This document shows positions 8,784 to 19,000 of a stretch of 64,000 bases of DNA, in pieces. Source of the DNA: Gimesia chilikensis (GTDB lineage: Bacteria > Planctomycetota > Planctomycetia > Planctomycetales > Planctomycetaceae); assembly GCF_008329715.1 (NCBI RefSeq), contig NZ_VTSR01000018.1:124001-188000 (forward strand). The letters run 5' to 3'. Below the pieces are notes generated by a model. The model had not been told where the DNA came from and did not search any database. It saw only the letters and a program-made list of their open reading frames with translations. The stretch's first letter is position 1. Each line of letters starts with the position of its first letter. Made by a program: the position numbers and the translations under genes.

Positions 8784-8828
8784 GGCGGTACACCCTTCTA
8801 GGTGGGTTTGGTCTCAACTGATATTCTA

Positions 8829-9218
8829 TTACAGGGACTGATTGACCTCAGTTTTTAAGGTCTCTAATTCGGTCAGCAGGGCATTGATCTCTTGTTCCAG
8901 TTTTTGAAACTTGCTCTGGCTCGCCTGGAGGTCTGCCGACTTGCCGTCATTTTCCAGTGACTGCAGCAGAGGATAAGGTCCGGTCTGAGTGTAGTTTCCG
9001 ACAGTTCCCTTGTAGGCGTGGGCGACTTCCGCGAGCAGACCTGCATCATTACTGTCAATCGCCCGACGGATGTCCTGCATCTGTTCCGGAGCCAGGGCCA
9101 CAAACAGATCAATCAGTTCGGTCAGGAATTCAACATCGTTGATTGCCATATCCAGAACCTGTTCTGGTTGGATCAAACGCCAGGTGCCTGTAGATTCAGC
9201 TGAACTTGAATTCGTCAT
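8829..9218 (-). CDS. HPt (histidine phosphotransfer) domain protein
   Basis: 129 residues, all helical, with the HPt signature H67-A-Y-K-G (VAHAYKGTVGNY). His67 is the predicted phosphorylated residue. It would carry phosphate between a hybrid kinase and a response regulator in the cytoplasm; the adjacent receiver protein is the natural candidate partner. The C-terminal ~35 residues look coiled-coil. The usual HxxKGxxxxxG core is kept but the second half (QTGPYPLLQSLE) is somewhat divergent. Confidence 0.8.
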   Translation of the reverse strand: MTNSSSAESTGTWRLIQPEQVLDMAINDVEFLTELIDLFVALAPEQMQDIRRAIDSNDAGLLAEVAHAYKGTVGNYTQTGPYPLLQSLENDGKSADLQASQSKFQKLEQEINALLTELETLKTEVNQSL

Positions 9219-9552
9219 TTTGGAGAGATCCTTACCGGGACGGGGGGCTTTAAATGCCCCTGCAGAAGGTCACTGAAGAGGTAAAAAGCCCGAGAACCGG
9301 TTGAAATGAAAAATAAACTGGTCTAATTTCAAGCCTAGTTCTTGATTTTCAGGATCAGCGTGGATTCTTCGAAATGCGTAGAAACACGGAGCGTTTCTGT
9401 GATGATTTTGTCGGCTATGCAGGTTGCTGACTGATAAATCGGATATATATATCAAAAAATATCAGTTCACAAACGGATAGAGAAGAGCCGTGTTTTACAC
9501 TGTGAGGTAAATCACTGCAGGTGGATTTTCTCTGACAGATCGCTTCACGCGA
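9219..9552. other. intergenic region upstream of the HPt gene
   Basis: No gene seen. It must contain the promoter of the leftward HPt-receiver-PilZ genes. An AT-rich 12-bp palindrome GATATATATATC lies at 9442-9453, followed by AAAAAATATC; it may be promoter or protein-binding DNA, but I cannot assign it. Confidence 0.25.
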
Positions 9553-10725
9553 TTAAATCTGAAAATCATCGGTCGCTTTGGCAGAGTGCTCCAGTTCGGC
9601 AAGGACTTCGCGCACAAGTGCTTCCTGGATCTCTTTGAAGACTTCAACGCGGCCCAGACAGGTGGGCAATACAAATCGCAGTTTGCCACCGACCGTTTTT
9701 TTATCGAGTTTCATTCGATCAATGATGTCATCAGCGCTCAGGGAAACTCCCTCAGGGAGTTGAACGGGCAAGCCCAGAGCTGAGAGCAGGTGAATCTGAC
9801 GTTCCGTATCATGCTTTGAAATCAGATCCAGCTTTTCCGCAAGGGTGCTGGCGTAGATCATGCCGATTGCCACTGCCTCGCCATGCATGAGCTCACCATA
9901 GCCGCATAATGCTTCGAAGGCGTGGGCAAACGTGTGCCCGTAGTTCAAAATGGCTCTCAAACCTGTACGTTCATGCTCATCCTGCTCTACGACCTCTGCC
10001 TTGAGTTCGCAGCTGCGAGCAATGATATTTCTCAGTACTTCCGGATCTCGTTCATTCAGGCCGGTGACATTCTCTTCCAGGTATTGAAAGAATTTGGCAT
10101 CCAGGATGACACCATATTTGACCACCTCAGCCAGTCCACTGCGATAATCGCGTTCCGGCAGAGTTTCGAGCGTAGACGTATCGATAAAGACTCCCACAGG
10201 CTGGTAGAAGGCACCAATCAGGTTCTTGGCCTGCGAATGATTGACGCCCACTTTTCCACCTACGGAACTGTCCACATGGGCCAGCAATGATGTCGGCACC
10301 TGCACGAAAGGCAGACCTCGGACATAAGTCGCTGCGACAAACCCACCCGCATCTCCAGTGACGCCTCCCCCGACAGCAATCAGCACGGTCTGGCGATCAG
10401 CTTTCATTGCCACCAGACGGTCGTACAGTTCAGAAATCACGGGCAGTGACTTCGATTTTTCACCCGGCTCGATGATCGCGGTTTCCCATTTCCAGCCTTG
10501 GGCAGTCAGACTTTTTTCGATATGGGGAGTATGGAGTTTCGAGAGGTTCCGATCGGTGACAATAAATGCCGTCTTATGCCCTTCCTGAATCGCATTATGA
10601 TAGGCTGGACTCTGGCTCATCCAGGTTTCCAGTGTCTCTGCAAACCGGTCAAACTGATGGCTGACCACCGAAATATGATAACTGCGGGGGCCCAGGGCAA
10701 CGTTAACATCTAAACTTTCTGACAC
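9553..10725 (-). CDS. aroB: 3-dehydroquinate synthase
   Basis: 390 residues, slightly longer than the usual ~360. Converts DAHP to 3-dehydroquinate, step 2 of the shikimate pathway, using NAD+ and a divalent metal. The NAD-binding stretch reads GGGVTGDAGGFVAATYVRG, followed by VPTSLLAHVDSSVGGKVGVN. Metal ligands are in GLAEVVKYG (Glu) and NYGHTFAHAFE (His). The C-terminus has the DKKTVGGKLRFVLP block. No other aro gene is adjacent. Confident assignment. Confidence 0.96.
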   Translation of the reverse strand: MSESLDVNVALGPRSYHISVVSHQFDRFAETLETWMSQSPAYHNAIQEGHKTAFIVTDRNLSKLHTPHIEKSLTAQGWKWETAIIEPGEKSKSLPVISELYDRLVAMKADRQTVLIAVGGGVTGDAGGFVAATYVRGLPFVQVPTSLLAHVDSSVGGKVGVNHSQAKNLIGAFYQPVGVFIDTSTLETLPERDYRSGLAEVVKYGVILDAKFFQYLEENVTGLNERDPEVLRNIIARSCELKAEVVEQDEHERTGLRAILNYGHTFAHAFEALCGYGELMHGEAVAIGMIYASTLAEKLDLISKHDTERQIHLLSALGLPVQLPEGVSLSADDIIDRMKLDKKTVGGKLRFVLPTCLGRVEVFKEIQEALVREVLAELEHSAKATDDFQI

Positions 10726-10934
10726 GGTAATTCCTTCATCCAGAATCGAATCAAGACGACAGCCCCTGTATTGTCTATTGATTTGCTCACGATCGGGCTG
10801 ATCTGATAATCGATTCTATCCTAACTCTGACGGAGTTTGAAGTCATCCACCTACAGACGGAAATCCAGTGCAGAGCGTGTTTTTCAGGGGCCGCACGTGA
10901 CAATCTGCTCCAGCCTGCTAAAATAACTGCGAAT

Positions 10935-13900
10935 ATGATCAAACCAGTCGACAGTCCGATTCAGTCGATGCAGGATCTGGTCCCGATACTGGCACGCAGT
11001 GATGGATTTTCTGCTGTCATGGAGGCTCTCAAGGCCGGCCAGAGCGGGACAATTGACGGAGCCTGGGGGGGATCGTGCGCGCTGACCACCGCAGCGGTCG
11101 CCACTTCATTAAAATCACCCTTGCTGGTCGTCTTGCCCCGACTCGCGGAAATAGATGAATTCACAGGAGATCTGGCCAGTTTTCTGGGAGAGGTTCCGGA
11201 TATCTTTCCTGCCTGGGAGACACTCCCCGACGAACATGATGTGGCTGATGCCGTTTTTGGGGCCCGCCTGAGGGTTCTCAGTCAGTTACTGCAACTGGAG
11301 TCTGCTGCAGAAGATCGGCAGCAGGTATTTGTCACCTCCTTTCCAGCCCTGTTACAGCCGGTTCCCGGTCGTAAAGCACGTGAAGCTGCCACGCGGACTC
11401 TCCGTGTGGGAGACGAAATCGAGACCGAGTCGTTCATGAGCTGGCTCATGGAGCGGGGCTTCGAGCGTACCACGGCGATCGAACTGCCCGGCGAATTCAG
11501 TATGCATGGCGGGATTCTGGATATTTATTCTCCCGACGCTCAACTACCGATCCGAATTGAACTGTTTGGGGACGAAATCGACTCGATCCGACAGTTTGAT
11601 GTAGAGACACAGCGGACCGTTGAGACCTGTCAGCAGATCGATCTCACTCTGATTGCACCTGACAGCGGGCAGACAACCTCGCGACGTACGGAAGCACGGG
11701 ACTCGGCGGAAACAGCGTCCGAGAGCCTGCTGGATAATCTTCCTCAAGATACCTGTATCGTGCTGATCGAACTCCCCGAGTTGATCGAAGAGGGAAAACG
11801 GTACCTGGATCGACTGGACAATCCTCGTGGTCTGTTCAGCGTTCCAGCGACGATGTCTCGTTGTACCGACTTTCCGACTGTCACGATCGCCCCGATTTCT
11901 GCAGAATCGATGGAGATTTCCTGTCATTTGCAGATTGAATCAATTGAACGCTTCACGCGCGCGAAATCGGAAATGATCGAAGAACTGGCTTCGATAACCG
12001 GTCCACAGGACCGAATTGTGGTCTGCTGTCATAACCAGGGAGAACAGGACCGACTGCGGGAGCTGCTAAATGAGTCAGACCTGGATATCTCTGAGCGGGT
12101 CACTACCAGCATTGGTAATCTGGCGCTGGGATTTCGGATCGTCCCCGAGCATCTCGTCGTACTGAGTGACCATGAACTGTTTGGTCGCGCCGATATCCGC
12201 CATAAACCCCGCAAACGCAAGGTGGAAAGCCGGGCCATCGACAGCTTTCTGGATCTGAATGTAGGCGATTATGTCGTGCATTTGACGCACGGGATTGCCC
12301 GCTTCAAAGGACTGGAACTGCTGGAGAAAGATGGTTGCCGCGAAGAGCATCTCTCGCTGGAATTTCGTGAAAAAGTCCAGATGTATGTGCCTGTTTCGCT
12401 GGTCCATCTCGTACAGAAATATATCGGCGGTGGAAAACATGTTCCCCAACTCTCCAAACTGGGAACGCGCGGCTGGGCCAGCAAGAAAGAAAAAGCAGCA
12501 CAGGCTGTGCGGGATATGGCCAGCGACATGCTCCGGCTGCAGGCAATGCGGTCAGCGCAGCCGGGCATTGCTTATCCACCAGACAGTCACTGGCAGAAAG
12601 AGTTCGAAGCGTCTTTCCCCTACAACGAAACCAGCGATCAGCTGCATGCGATCAGCGATGTGCGACACGACATGGAACGTCCTCAACCCATGGACCGCCT
12701 GATTTGTGGGGACGTCGGTTATGGGAAAACTGAAGTTGCTATTCGTGCCGCTTTTAAAGCCATTGATGCCGGCCGACAGGTGGCGATGCTGGTCCCCACC
12801 ACGGTACTTGCCGAACAGCATACGCGTACTTTCAGTGAGCGCATGGCGGATTATCCGATTACTGTCGCTGGGCTCTCGCGGTTCAAGACCAAAGCAGAGC
12901 AGCGGGCAATTCTGGAAGGGATGGCCAGTGGCAGTGTCGACCTGGTGATCGGCACGCATCGCTTGATTCAGAAAGATATCAAGTTCAAAGATTTAGGGTT
13001 GCTGATCATCGATGAAGAGCAGCGGTTCGGTGTGGAAGCGAAGGAGATGCTCAAGCATCTGCGCTTGCAGATTGACGTTTTGACTTTGAGCGCAACTCCT
13101 GTTCCGCGGACCCTGCATATGTCGTTGTTGGGGATTCGGGATATCTCTAATCTGACCACAGCACCACGGGATCGGGTTCCCATTGAAACCCGAATTTCCC
13201 GCTTCGATGAAGAGCTTCTTCGGCATGCGATCGTACGGGAATTGAACCGTAACGGGCAGGTTTATTTCGTGCATAACCGGGTTCATGATTTGCAGAAATA
13301 CGCGGATCGGCTTCAGCAGATTGTTCCGGAAGCGAGTATCGGAGTCGGCCATGGTCAGATGAAAGAATCAGAACTGGAAGCAGCCATGCTCAATTTCGTG
13401 TCCGGGCGGGTTGACATTTTCGTCTGCACCACAATTGTGGAAAGTGGGCTGGACATTCCCAATGCCAACACCATCTTTATCCATGATGCAGGGAACTATG
13501 GACTGTCTGACCTGCATCAGTTGCGGGGACGCGTAGGTCGCTCTCATCACCGCGCTTACTGTTACCTGCTGCTGCGTGATGGTCAGATTCTGACGCCCAT
13601 CGCAGCCAAGCGGTTAAAGGCGATTGAAGAATACAGCGAATTGGGAGCAGGGTTTAAAATTGCCATGCGTGACCTCGAGATTCGAGGGGCAGGCAATATC
13701 CTGGGAACGGAGCAGAGCGGACATATTGCCGCCGTCGGTTACGAACTTTATTGCCAGCTTCTGGAAAAAGCCTGCAAAAAACTCAAAAATGAGCCCCTCC
13801 GCGAGCATCATCACGTTGCTATCGATCTGCCGGTGACCGCATATCTGCCCTCTGATTACATTCCTCCCGGGCGAATTAAGATTGAGTTTTACCGCAAACT

Positions 13901-14270
13901 TTCCGCGGTCCGAAGTTTAGAAGAGCTGGCTGCTCTGGAAGAGGAAATGCAGGACCGCTTTGGAGCTATCCCCGATCCAGCACACACTTTAGTTGCGTTG
14001 AAAGAAATACAGATTTTGTGTCAGCGCTGGCAGATTGACAGCATTCATCTGGAAGATCACTTCGCGGTTCTGGGGTATCGCGATAAAAATCATATTCTCG
14101 CTCTGGCGAAAAGTAATAAGAAACGTATCCCGGTGAGAATCGTGGATCATAAATCTGCCTACATTCCGCTGCCGGCACAGGCAGACGCCGTTGAGTCTAT
14201 CATGCTAGAACTCAAATCGGTATTGCAACAAAGTTTCGATCCGGCATATAATCTCGCTTCGTCGTCCTGA
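10935..14270 (+). CDS. mfd: transcription-repair coupling factor Mfd
   Basis: 1111 residues, full length for the family. N-terminal UvrB-like modules (residues 1 to about 340, including GGILDIYSPDAQLPIRIE), the RNA-polymerase-interacting domain (LNVGDYVVHLTHGIARFKG), then the superfamily 2 translocase with Walker A GDVGYGKTE (Lys598), DEEQ at 693-696 and LSATPVPRTLHMSL. The TRG/motif VI region includes QLRGRVGRS, and the TRCF C-terminal domain closes the protein. It pushes stalled RNA polymerase off damaged DNA and recruits UvrA. It is divergent from aroB with about 210 bp between. No defect seen. Confidence 0.97.
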   Translation: MIKPVDSPIQSMQDLVPILARSDGFSAVMEALKAGQSGTIDGAWGGSCALTTAAVATSLKSPLLVVLPRLAEIDEFTGDLASFLGEVPDIFPAWETLPDEHDVADAVFGARLRVLSQLLQLESAAEDRQQVFVTSFPALLQPVPGRKAREAATRTLRVGDEIETESFMSWLMERGFERTTAIELPGEFSMHGGILDIYSPDAQLPIRIELFGDEIDSIRQFDVETQRTVETCQQIDLTLIAPDSGQTTSRRTEARDSAETASESLLDNLPQDTCIVLIELPELIEEGKRYLDRLDNPRGLFSVPATMSRCTDFPTVTIAPISAESMEISCHLQIESIERFTRAKSEMIEELASITGPQDRIVVCCHNQGEQDRLRELLNESDLDISERVTTSIGNLALGFRIVPEHLVVLSDHELFGRADIRHKPRKRKVESRAIDSFLDLNVGDYVVHLTHGIARFKGLELLEKDGCREEHLSLEFREKVQMYVPVSLVHLVQKYIGGGKHVPQLSKLGTRGWASKKEKAAQAVRDMASDMLRLQAMRSAQPGIAYPPDSHWQKEFEASFPYNETSDQLHAISDVRHDMERPQPMDRLICGDVGYGKTEVAIRAAFKAIDAGRQVAMLVPTTVLAEQHTRTFSERMADYPITVAGLSRFKTKAEQRAILEGMASGSVDLVIGTHRLIQKDIKFKDLGLLIIDEEQRFGVEAKEMLKHLRLQIDVLTLSATPVPRTLHMSLLGIRDISNLTTAPRDRVPIETRISRFDEELLRHAIVRELNRNGQVYFVHNRVHDLQKYADRLQQIVPEASIGVGHGQMKESELEAAMLNFVSGRVDIFVCTTIVESGLDIPNANTIFIHDAGNYGLSDLHQLRGRVGRSHHRAYCYLLLRDGQILTPIAAKRLKAIEEYSELGAGFKIAMRDLEIRGAGNILGTEQSGHIAAVGYELYCQLLEKACKKLKNEPLREHHHVAIDLPVTAYLPSDYIPPGRIKIEFYRKLSAVRSLEELAALEEEMQDRFGAIPDPAHTLVALKEIQILCQRWQIDSIHLEDHFAVLGYRDKNHILALAKSNKKRIPVRIVDHKSAYIPLPAQADAVESIMLELKSVLQQSFDPAYNLASSS

Positions 14271-14457
14271 ATGGTTTCAGGATTGGGCAATCGAGAAGCT
14301 CAATTCCAGCCACAGAGGGATGATTAAGATGGTGTCGAAGTCCAATCTCCCTTCCTTACATTTCCCATGTAAACCGGGCTGCTGACAACATCTGAAACTA
14401 CGTTGTCTCTCAAATTCCCAATTAATTAGTTCGTTCATCAACTGCAGGATGCTCTTG

Positions 14458-15729
14458 ATGCGCCACGCGCAAATCTATTTTCTGATACTGGCATTGCCTG
14501 GCTTATTCGGGTGTGAAACTACTCCCAAAGTAGATAACCCCGTGCTGGGACCACCACCGCCGCGCCTGGAATCCGCTCTAAAGCAGCAGAAACTCGAAGA
14601 GACTGCAGTTGCCCGACACACCCAGGATCGAAATGAACTGATCGAAGGTGATTTTTCAGAATCTGATAACCCCTTCGAAACACCGATCGTTACCGCGTCG
14701 ACTACTTCTGAAGAAATCTCCGTCAGCGCAGCCGGGGATGATGTAGAAGAACTTCGCGACAGTACGGTTGTGGCCATCGTCAACGGATTGCCCCTGTTCG
14801 TATCTGATATTCTGGGCGTCTATGAATTCCAGTTGCTGCAGGCTGAGCAGCGGATGGAGCCGGAAGATTACAAAAAACTACGCCAGGCACTCGTTAAGCG
14901 TGACTTGAAAGGCCATGTCGAACGGTTGCTCCTGCTGCACGAAATGAAAAGCACGCTCAAGAAAGAGCAACTCGATCAGCTGAATCAGCACCTGGAAACA
15001 GCCTTTGATGATCAGCGGGTTCCTGAACTGCAGAAGCAGATGGGAGTCAACTCTCCGCAGGAGCTGGAAGAAAAACTCAATTCGCAAGGCCGCAGCCTGA
15101 TTTTTGAAAAAGACCTGTTCATGAAACAGCAGGCTGCTGTGCAGTTCATGGCTGTCAAAGCCAAAGCAAAAGATCAATTCAGCCGGGAAGAAGTTCTGGC
15201 CCGGTATCGATCCCGTATCAAAGACTACGAAGTCCCCGCCAAAGTGCAGTGGCAACGAATCCGGATTACTTACTCCAAACACGGCGGCAAGGATAAAGCC
15301 ATCGCTGTGCTGGATGAAGTTATTCACAAACTGCAGTCCGGTGCCGACTTTGGAGAGATCGCAAAACAATACTCTGATGGAACCCGTTCCGATAAGAACG
15401 GATCCTGGGGCTGGACCCGGCGTGGCAGTCTTGCAGAGGCAGAAATTGAAGAAGCGCTGTTTTCACTCCCAGTGGGTGAAGTCAGCCAGGTATTCGAAAC
15501 CGAAAGCTCTTTTCAAATCGTAAAGGTCAATGGTCGTAAAGAAGCAGGGCATGTTCCTTTTGCTGATGTCCAGGGAAAACTGGAGCAGACCATGATTACA
15601 GAATCCCGTATGAAAGCTACCAAAGACATTCTGGATAAACTGTATGCCAAAGCCATTATCGAATCGAAGTTTGAGATTGAACGCGAAGACGATGTAAAAC
15701 CTGCAAATGCAACATCGGATTCAAAATGA
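14458..15729 (+). CDS. parvulin-type peptidyl-prolyl isomerase lipoprotein (SurA/PpiC-like)
   Basis: ATG 14458 is preferred to ATG 14449 because an AGGA lies about 9 nt upstream of it, whereas that AGG touches the earlier ATG. The protein starts with a lipoprotein signal (LALPGLFGC), so Cys at about 19 should be lipidated. A SurA-like helical chaperone region follows (about 100-260, starting AIVNGLPLFVSDILG), then one parvulin rotamase domain (about 262-365, with SGADFGEIAKQYSDGTRSD and GSWGWTRRGSL). It likely assists folding of envelope proteins. It precedes the giant secretin gene by ~330 bp on the same strand, which suggests a client relation, though this is only context. Confidence 0.85.
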   Translation: MRHAQIYFLILALPGLFGCETTPKVDNPVLGPPPPRLESALKQQKLEETAVARHTQDRNELIEGDFSESDNPFETPIVTASTTSEEISVSAAGDDVEELRDSTVVAIVNGLPLFVSDILGVYEFQLLQAEQRMEPEDYKKLRQALVKRDLKGHVERLLLLHEMKSTLKKEQLDQLNQHLETAFDDQRVPELQKQMGVNSPQELEEKLNSQGRSLIFEKDLFMKQQAAVQFMAVKAKAKDQFSREEVLARYRSRIKDYEVPAKVQWQRIRITYSKHGGKDKAIAVLDEVIHKLQSGADFGEIAKQYSDGTRSDKNGSWGWTRRGSLAEAEIEEALFSLPVGEVSQVFETESSFQIVKVNGRKEAGHVPFADVQGKLEQTMITESRMKATKDILDKLYAKAIIESKFEIEREDDVKPANATSDSK

Positions 15730-16066
15730 AATATGAACTTCTGATGAAGACAAAAGTCATGAAATACAGACTCAAAAACTTTTTTGAAAACCGTACAAAC
15801 TTTTTTGCAAATATTGTCATAAACATATTGACCTGATCTGCGGAAATCGATTATTAACCGCACACACTTCTCTCTACTCTCAAAAAATCAAATCACGATT
15901 CATCTCAACTACAGTCGTTTGTTTTCAGATTGCCTCCGGGCACACCTTTCATAACAAAACGTATTTCTGTTAATAAAATCCCAGAATTGATGTACGAAAT
16001 TCGTATGGTACGAAATTCGTATTTCGGACTAAAATCCTACCCACATTAGATAGCGAGTTGGAAGTC
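15730..16066 (+). promoter_or_regulatory. secretin upstream region with tandem palindromic sites
   Basis: No gene in this AT-rich stretch. Its striking element is the 15-mer GTACGAAATTCGTAT present twice, at 15992-16006 and 16008-16022, separated by a single G. Each copy contains the odd-centred perfect palindrome TACGAA-A-TTCGTA, so the sites repeat every 16 bp, 36-45 bp before the secretin start codon. This looks like a double operator for a dimeric regulator. The cognate regulator is not identifiable from the window. Confidence 0.6.
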
Positions 16067-19000
16067 ATGATGACTCCTCAAAACAATCATAATCAAAGTT
16101 GGTGTTCTGGCTTGAAGGAGGGACCTACATTGGGCAAGGCATTTGGAGTACTGGCCTGTACGACGTTGATTGCAGCGTCGATGTGGCTGGCCAATCTTGG
16201 CAACACGACCAGGAAGGTCGCTGCTGATGTCGAGAGTAACGGTCAGTCGGTTTCTGAGCGTCAACAACGCTCAGCTCGTTACTATCTGAGTCTGGGGACT
16301 CAATACTATGAGCGGGGACAATTCTCCGAGGCGGTAGAAGCTCTTGAAAAAGCTTCTGTCTCTCCCGGACGTTTGTCTCAGGCAGAGTTTCGAAAAATGA
16401 ACGAGTACCTGGGAAGGGCCCGTTCACGAGCTGCCGCTCCTCAACGCAAACAGGTAGTCCGGGCACAGTCTCCTGCTCCTGATTCCGAATTTTCCACAGG
16501 CTATTCGAATGCCGATGGGAAATCCCTGGAAGAAAAGAAGCAGCTGGCCCGCCAGTTACTACAGTCTGCTCGTGAAGACCTCAAGTTAAACGAGTTTGCC
16601 AAGGCCCGACGTAAAGCCGGCCAGGCAGCGGCTCTGAAACTGGAGTACGGTCCGTTCGATCCACGTCCTGAACAGGTTCTGGCCGATATTGCTCGCGCAG
16701 AACAGCGATTGCAGAAAGGCTCACCAATCCAGCAGGCCGGCGGTTTTACCGAAACCGGTTCTGGTGTGATGCAGGTGGCTGCAGAAGAAGCTGCTGAAAG
16801 CAATCCCTTCGGTAACCCGGGGGCCAACCCGTTCGATGGAACACAGACTCGCAAACTGTCCGAAAAAGAACAGGCTGTTGTGCTGCTGAAACAGGCACGC
16901 TCAGCTTTAAACTCCGGAAACTATGATGATGCCCGCACACTTGCCCTGCAGGCTCAAGATTATGATGTTGCTTATAAACTGTTTGAAGAACGCCCCCAAC
17001 ATATCCTGGCTGAAATCGAACGTAAGACGGGTGCGAAAATCTTCGCAGGTCAGTCTAAACCTTCGATGCAGGTCGCTCAGTCTGAATCTGGTTCCTCCAG
17101 CAAAGATCAGGCAACGCGACTGCTCAAACAGGCTCGGGCCGAGCTTAACTCAGGTAATCTGAATTCCGCTCGCGAACTGGCCCAGCAGGCCAGCCAGCTG
17201 GATGTTGCCTATCGTCTGTTTGATGAACGTCCGGAACTCATCCTGGATGAGATCAAGCGTGCTCAGTCTGCAGGACAGCTGGCTTCTACCGAAGTCAACC
17301 GTGCTCAGATGGCTGCTGCCAACGCAGGACAGGGGGACTCGAAAGCTCAGGCTAATGAACTGCTGAGACAGGCTCGTCTGGATATCAAGAAACGGGACTT
17401 CGCTGGTGCACGCCAGAAAGTGGCTCAGGTTGAGCAGATGAAAGTTTCTTATGACCTGTTTGATGACCGTCCGGAACTGGTACTGGCAGCCATCGATCGG
17501 ATTTCCGATGAGGCAGCGACCATCTCTGGTATGAAAGGTCTGCAACAGAATCAGGACGCTGTTCGTCCCCGGGTGAACCGTCTGATGGAACAGGCTAAAC
17601 TGGCTCTGCAGCAGGGAGACAAAGATGAAGCCCTGATGCTGGCGTCCTCTGCTCAGAAACTCGCTCAGACCCTGGACCTGAAGTTCACACCTGAAACCGA
17701 ATCTCCTGAAGACTTCATCCGCCGCGTCGGAACTGCCTCCGATACCCGTCTCAACCCTGGCAACACCAGTGCTGACGGAAAAGCGAATGGTGAATACGCT
17801 CGTCGTCTGCTCTCATCCGCACGCGAAGACCTGGCCAAAGGTCGGGTGCAGGATGCTCGTCAGAAGGCGGAAGCAGCACAGGAAATTGATACAGCTTACA
17901 GTCTGTTCGAAGATCGTCCCGAACAGGTCCTGGCAGACATCCGTAAAATGGCTGGACAGCCTGGCGGACTCTCACAGGAAGAAATGTACGCTGCAGAACA
18001 GGAACGTAAAAAACAGTTCTCTCAGAAACTGGTGGCTCAGGCTCGCACAGACCTGAAAGCCGGTCGATTTGACTCTGCCCGCATGAACGCTCAGGAAGCT
18101 CTGAGAGTGGGGGCCGAGTTCAAACCGGGTGAGGATAGTCCTCAGACCATTCTGCGTGATCTGGAAAACAGCATGAGCACTCAAACAGCTCAGGTTGCCC
18201 CTAAGAAGAATGTTGCCAGTGAGATCGCTGTGATTCATCCTGGTGCCTCTGCTCTGGAACTGTATAACCTTGGTATGCAGCGACTCTCTGAAGGCGACCG
18301 TGGTGCCGCTTATCAGGCATTCCTGGCCGCATACCAGTCTGGTGAAAAACTTGACACTCATCGTGCACAGCAGTTGCAGGATGCCGTCCGAGAACTGGCT
18401 CCTTCACGAACTGACAAGATTCGTCAGGTTGCCAGCCAGACCTCAACCGATGCACCGGGAGCCGCCTCTGATCAGCCCAGCAACATTGACCTGGTTGAAC
18501 AGAAACAGGCAATCGAATTCAGCCGACTTCGTTCAGAAGTTCTGAATGCCATCTTCAAAGCTGAAAGAATGCGGGAATCGGCTCCGACCGAAGCACTGGG
18601 AATTATCGACCAGGCAATGGCTAAAGTCGAAAGCTCCAGCCTGAACCAGAAATCGACTCAGGCACTGATCGGCTCGCTGCAACGTACTCGTACTTCAATC
18701 GATTCTTTCCGCAAGCAGGTTGCTCCGCTGGAAGAACTGAAGAAGAAGAACGAAGAAGTTGAAGAGTATATCAACCGACGTATCAAAAATAAGATTCGCG
18801 TCGAACAGGAACTGGCCGATCTGGTAGAGAAGTTCAACGAACTGATCGATCAGCGACGCTATGCGGAAGCAGAAGTGGTTGCTAAACAGGCCAAAGATCT
18901 GGATCCGCAAAACCCTGTCACCGTCACCATGGAATGGAAATCTCGCTTCCTGCGTCGCGAAGAATCCAACAACTCCATGCGTGATCGTAAAGAACAGAAT

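Noticed and set aside
16500..18200. Regular repeats that could suggest a repeat array or CRISPR
   Set aside because: Repeats are degenerate at DNA level and conserved at protein level inside one open frame; no palindromic repeats with spacers.
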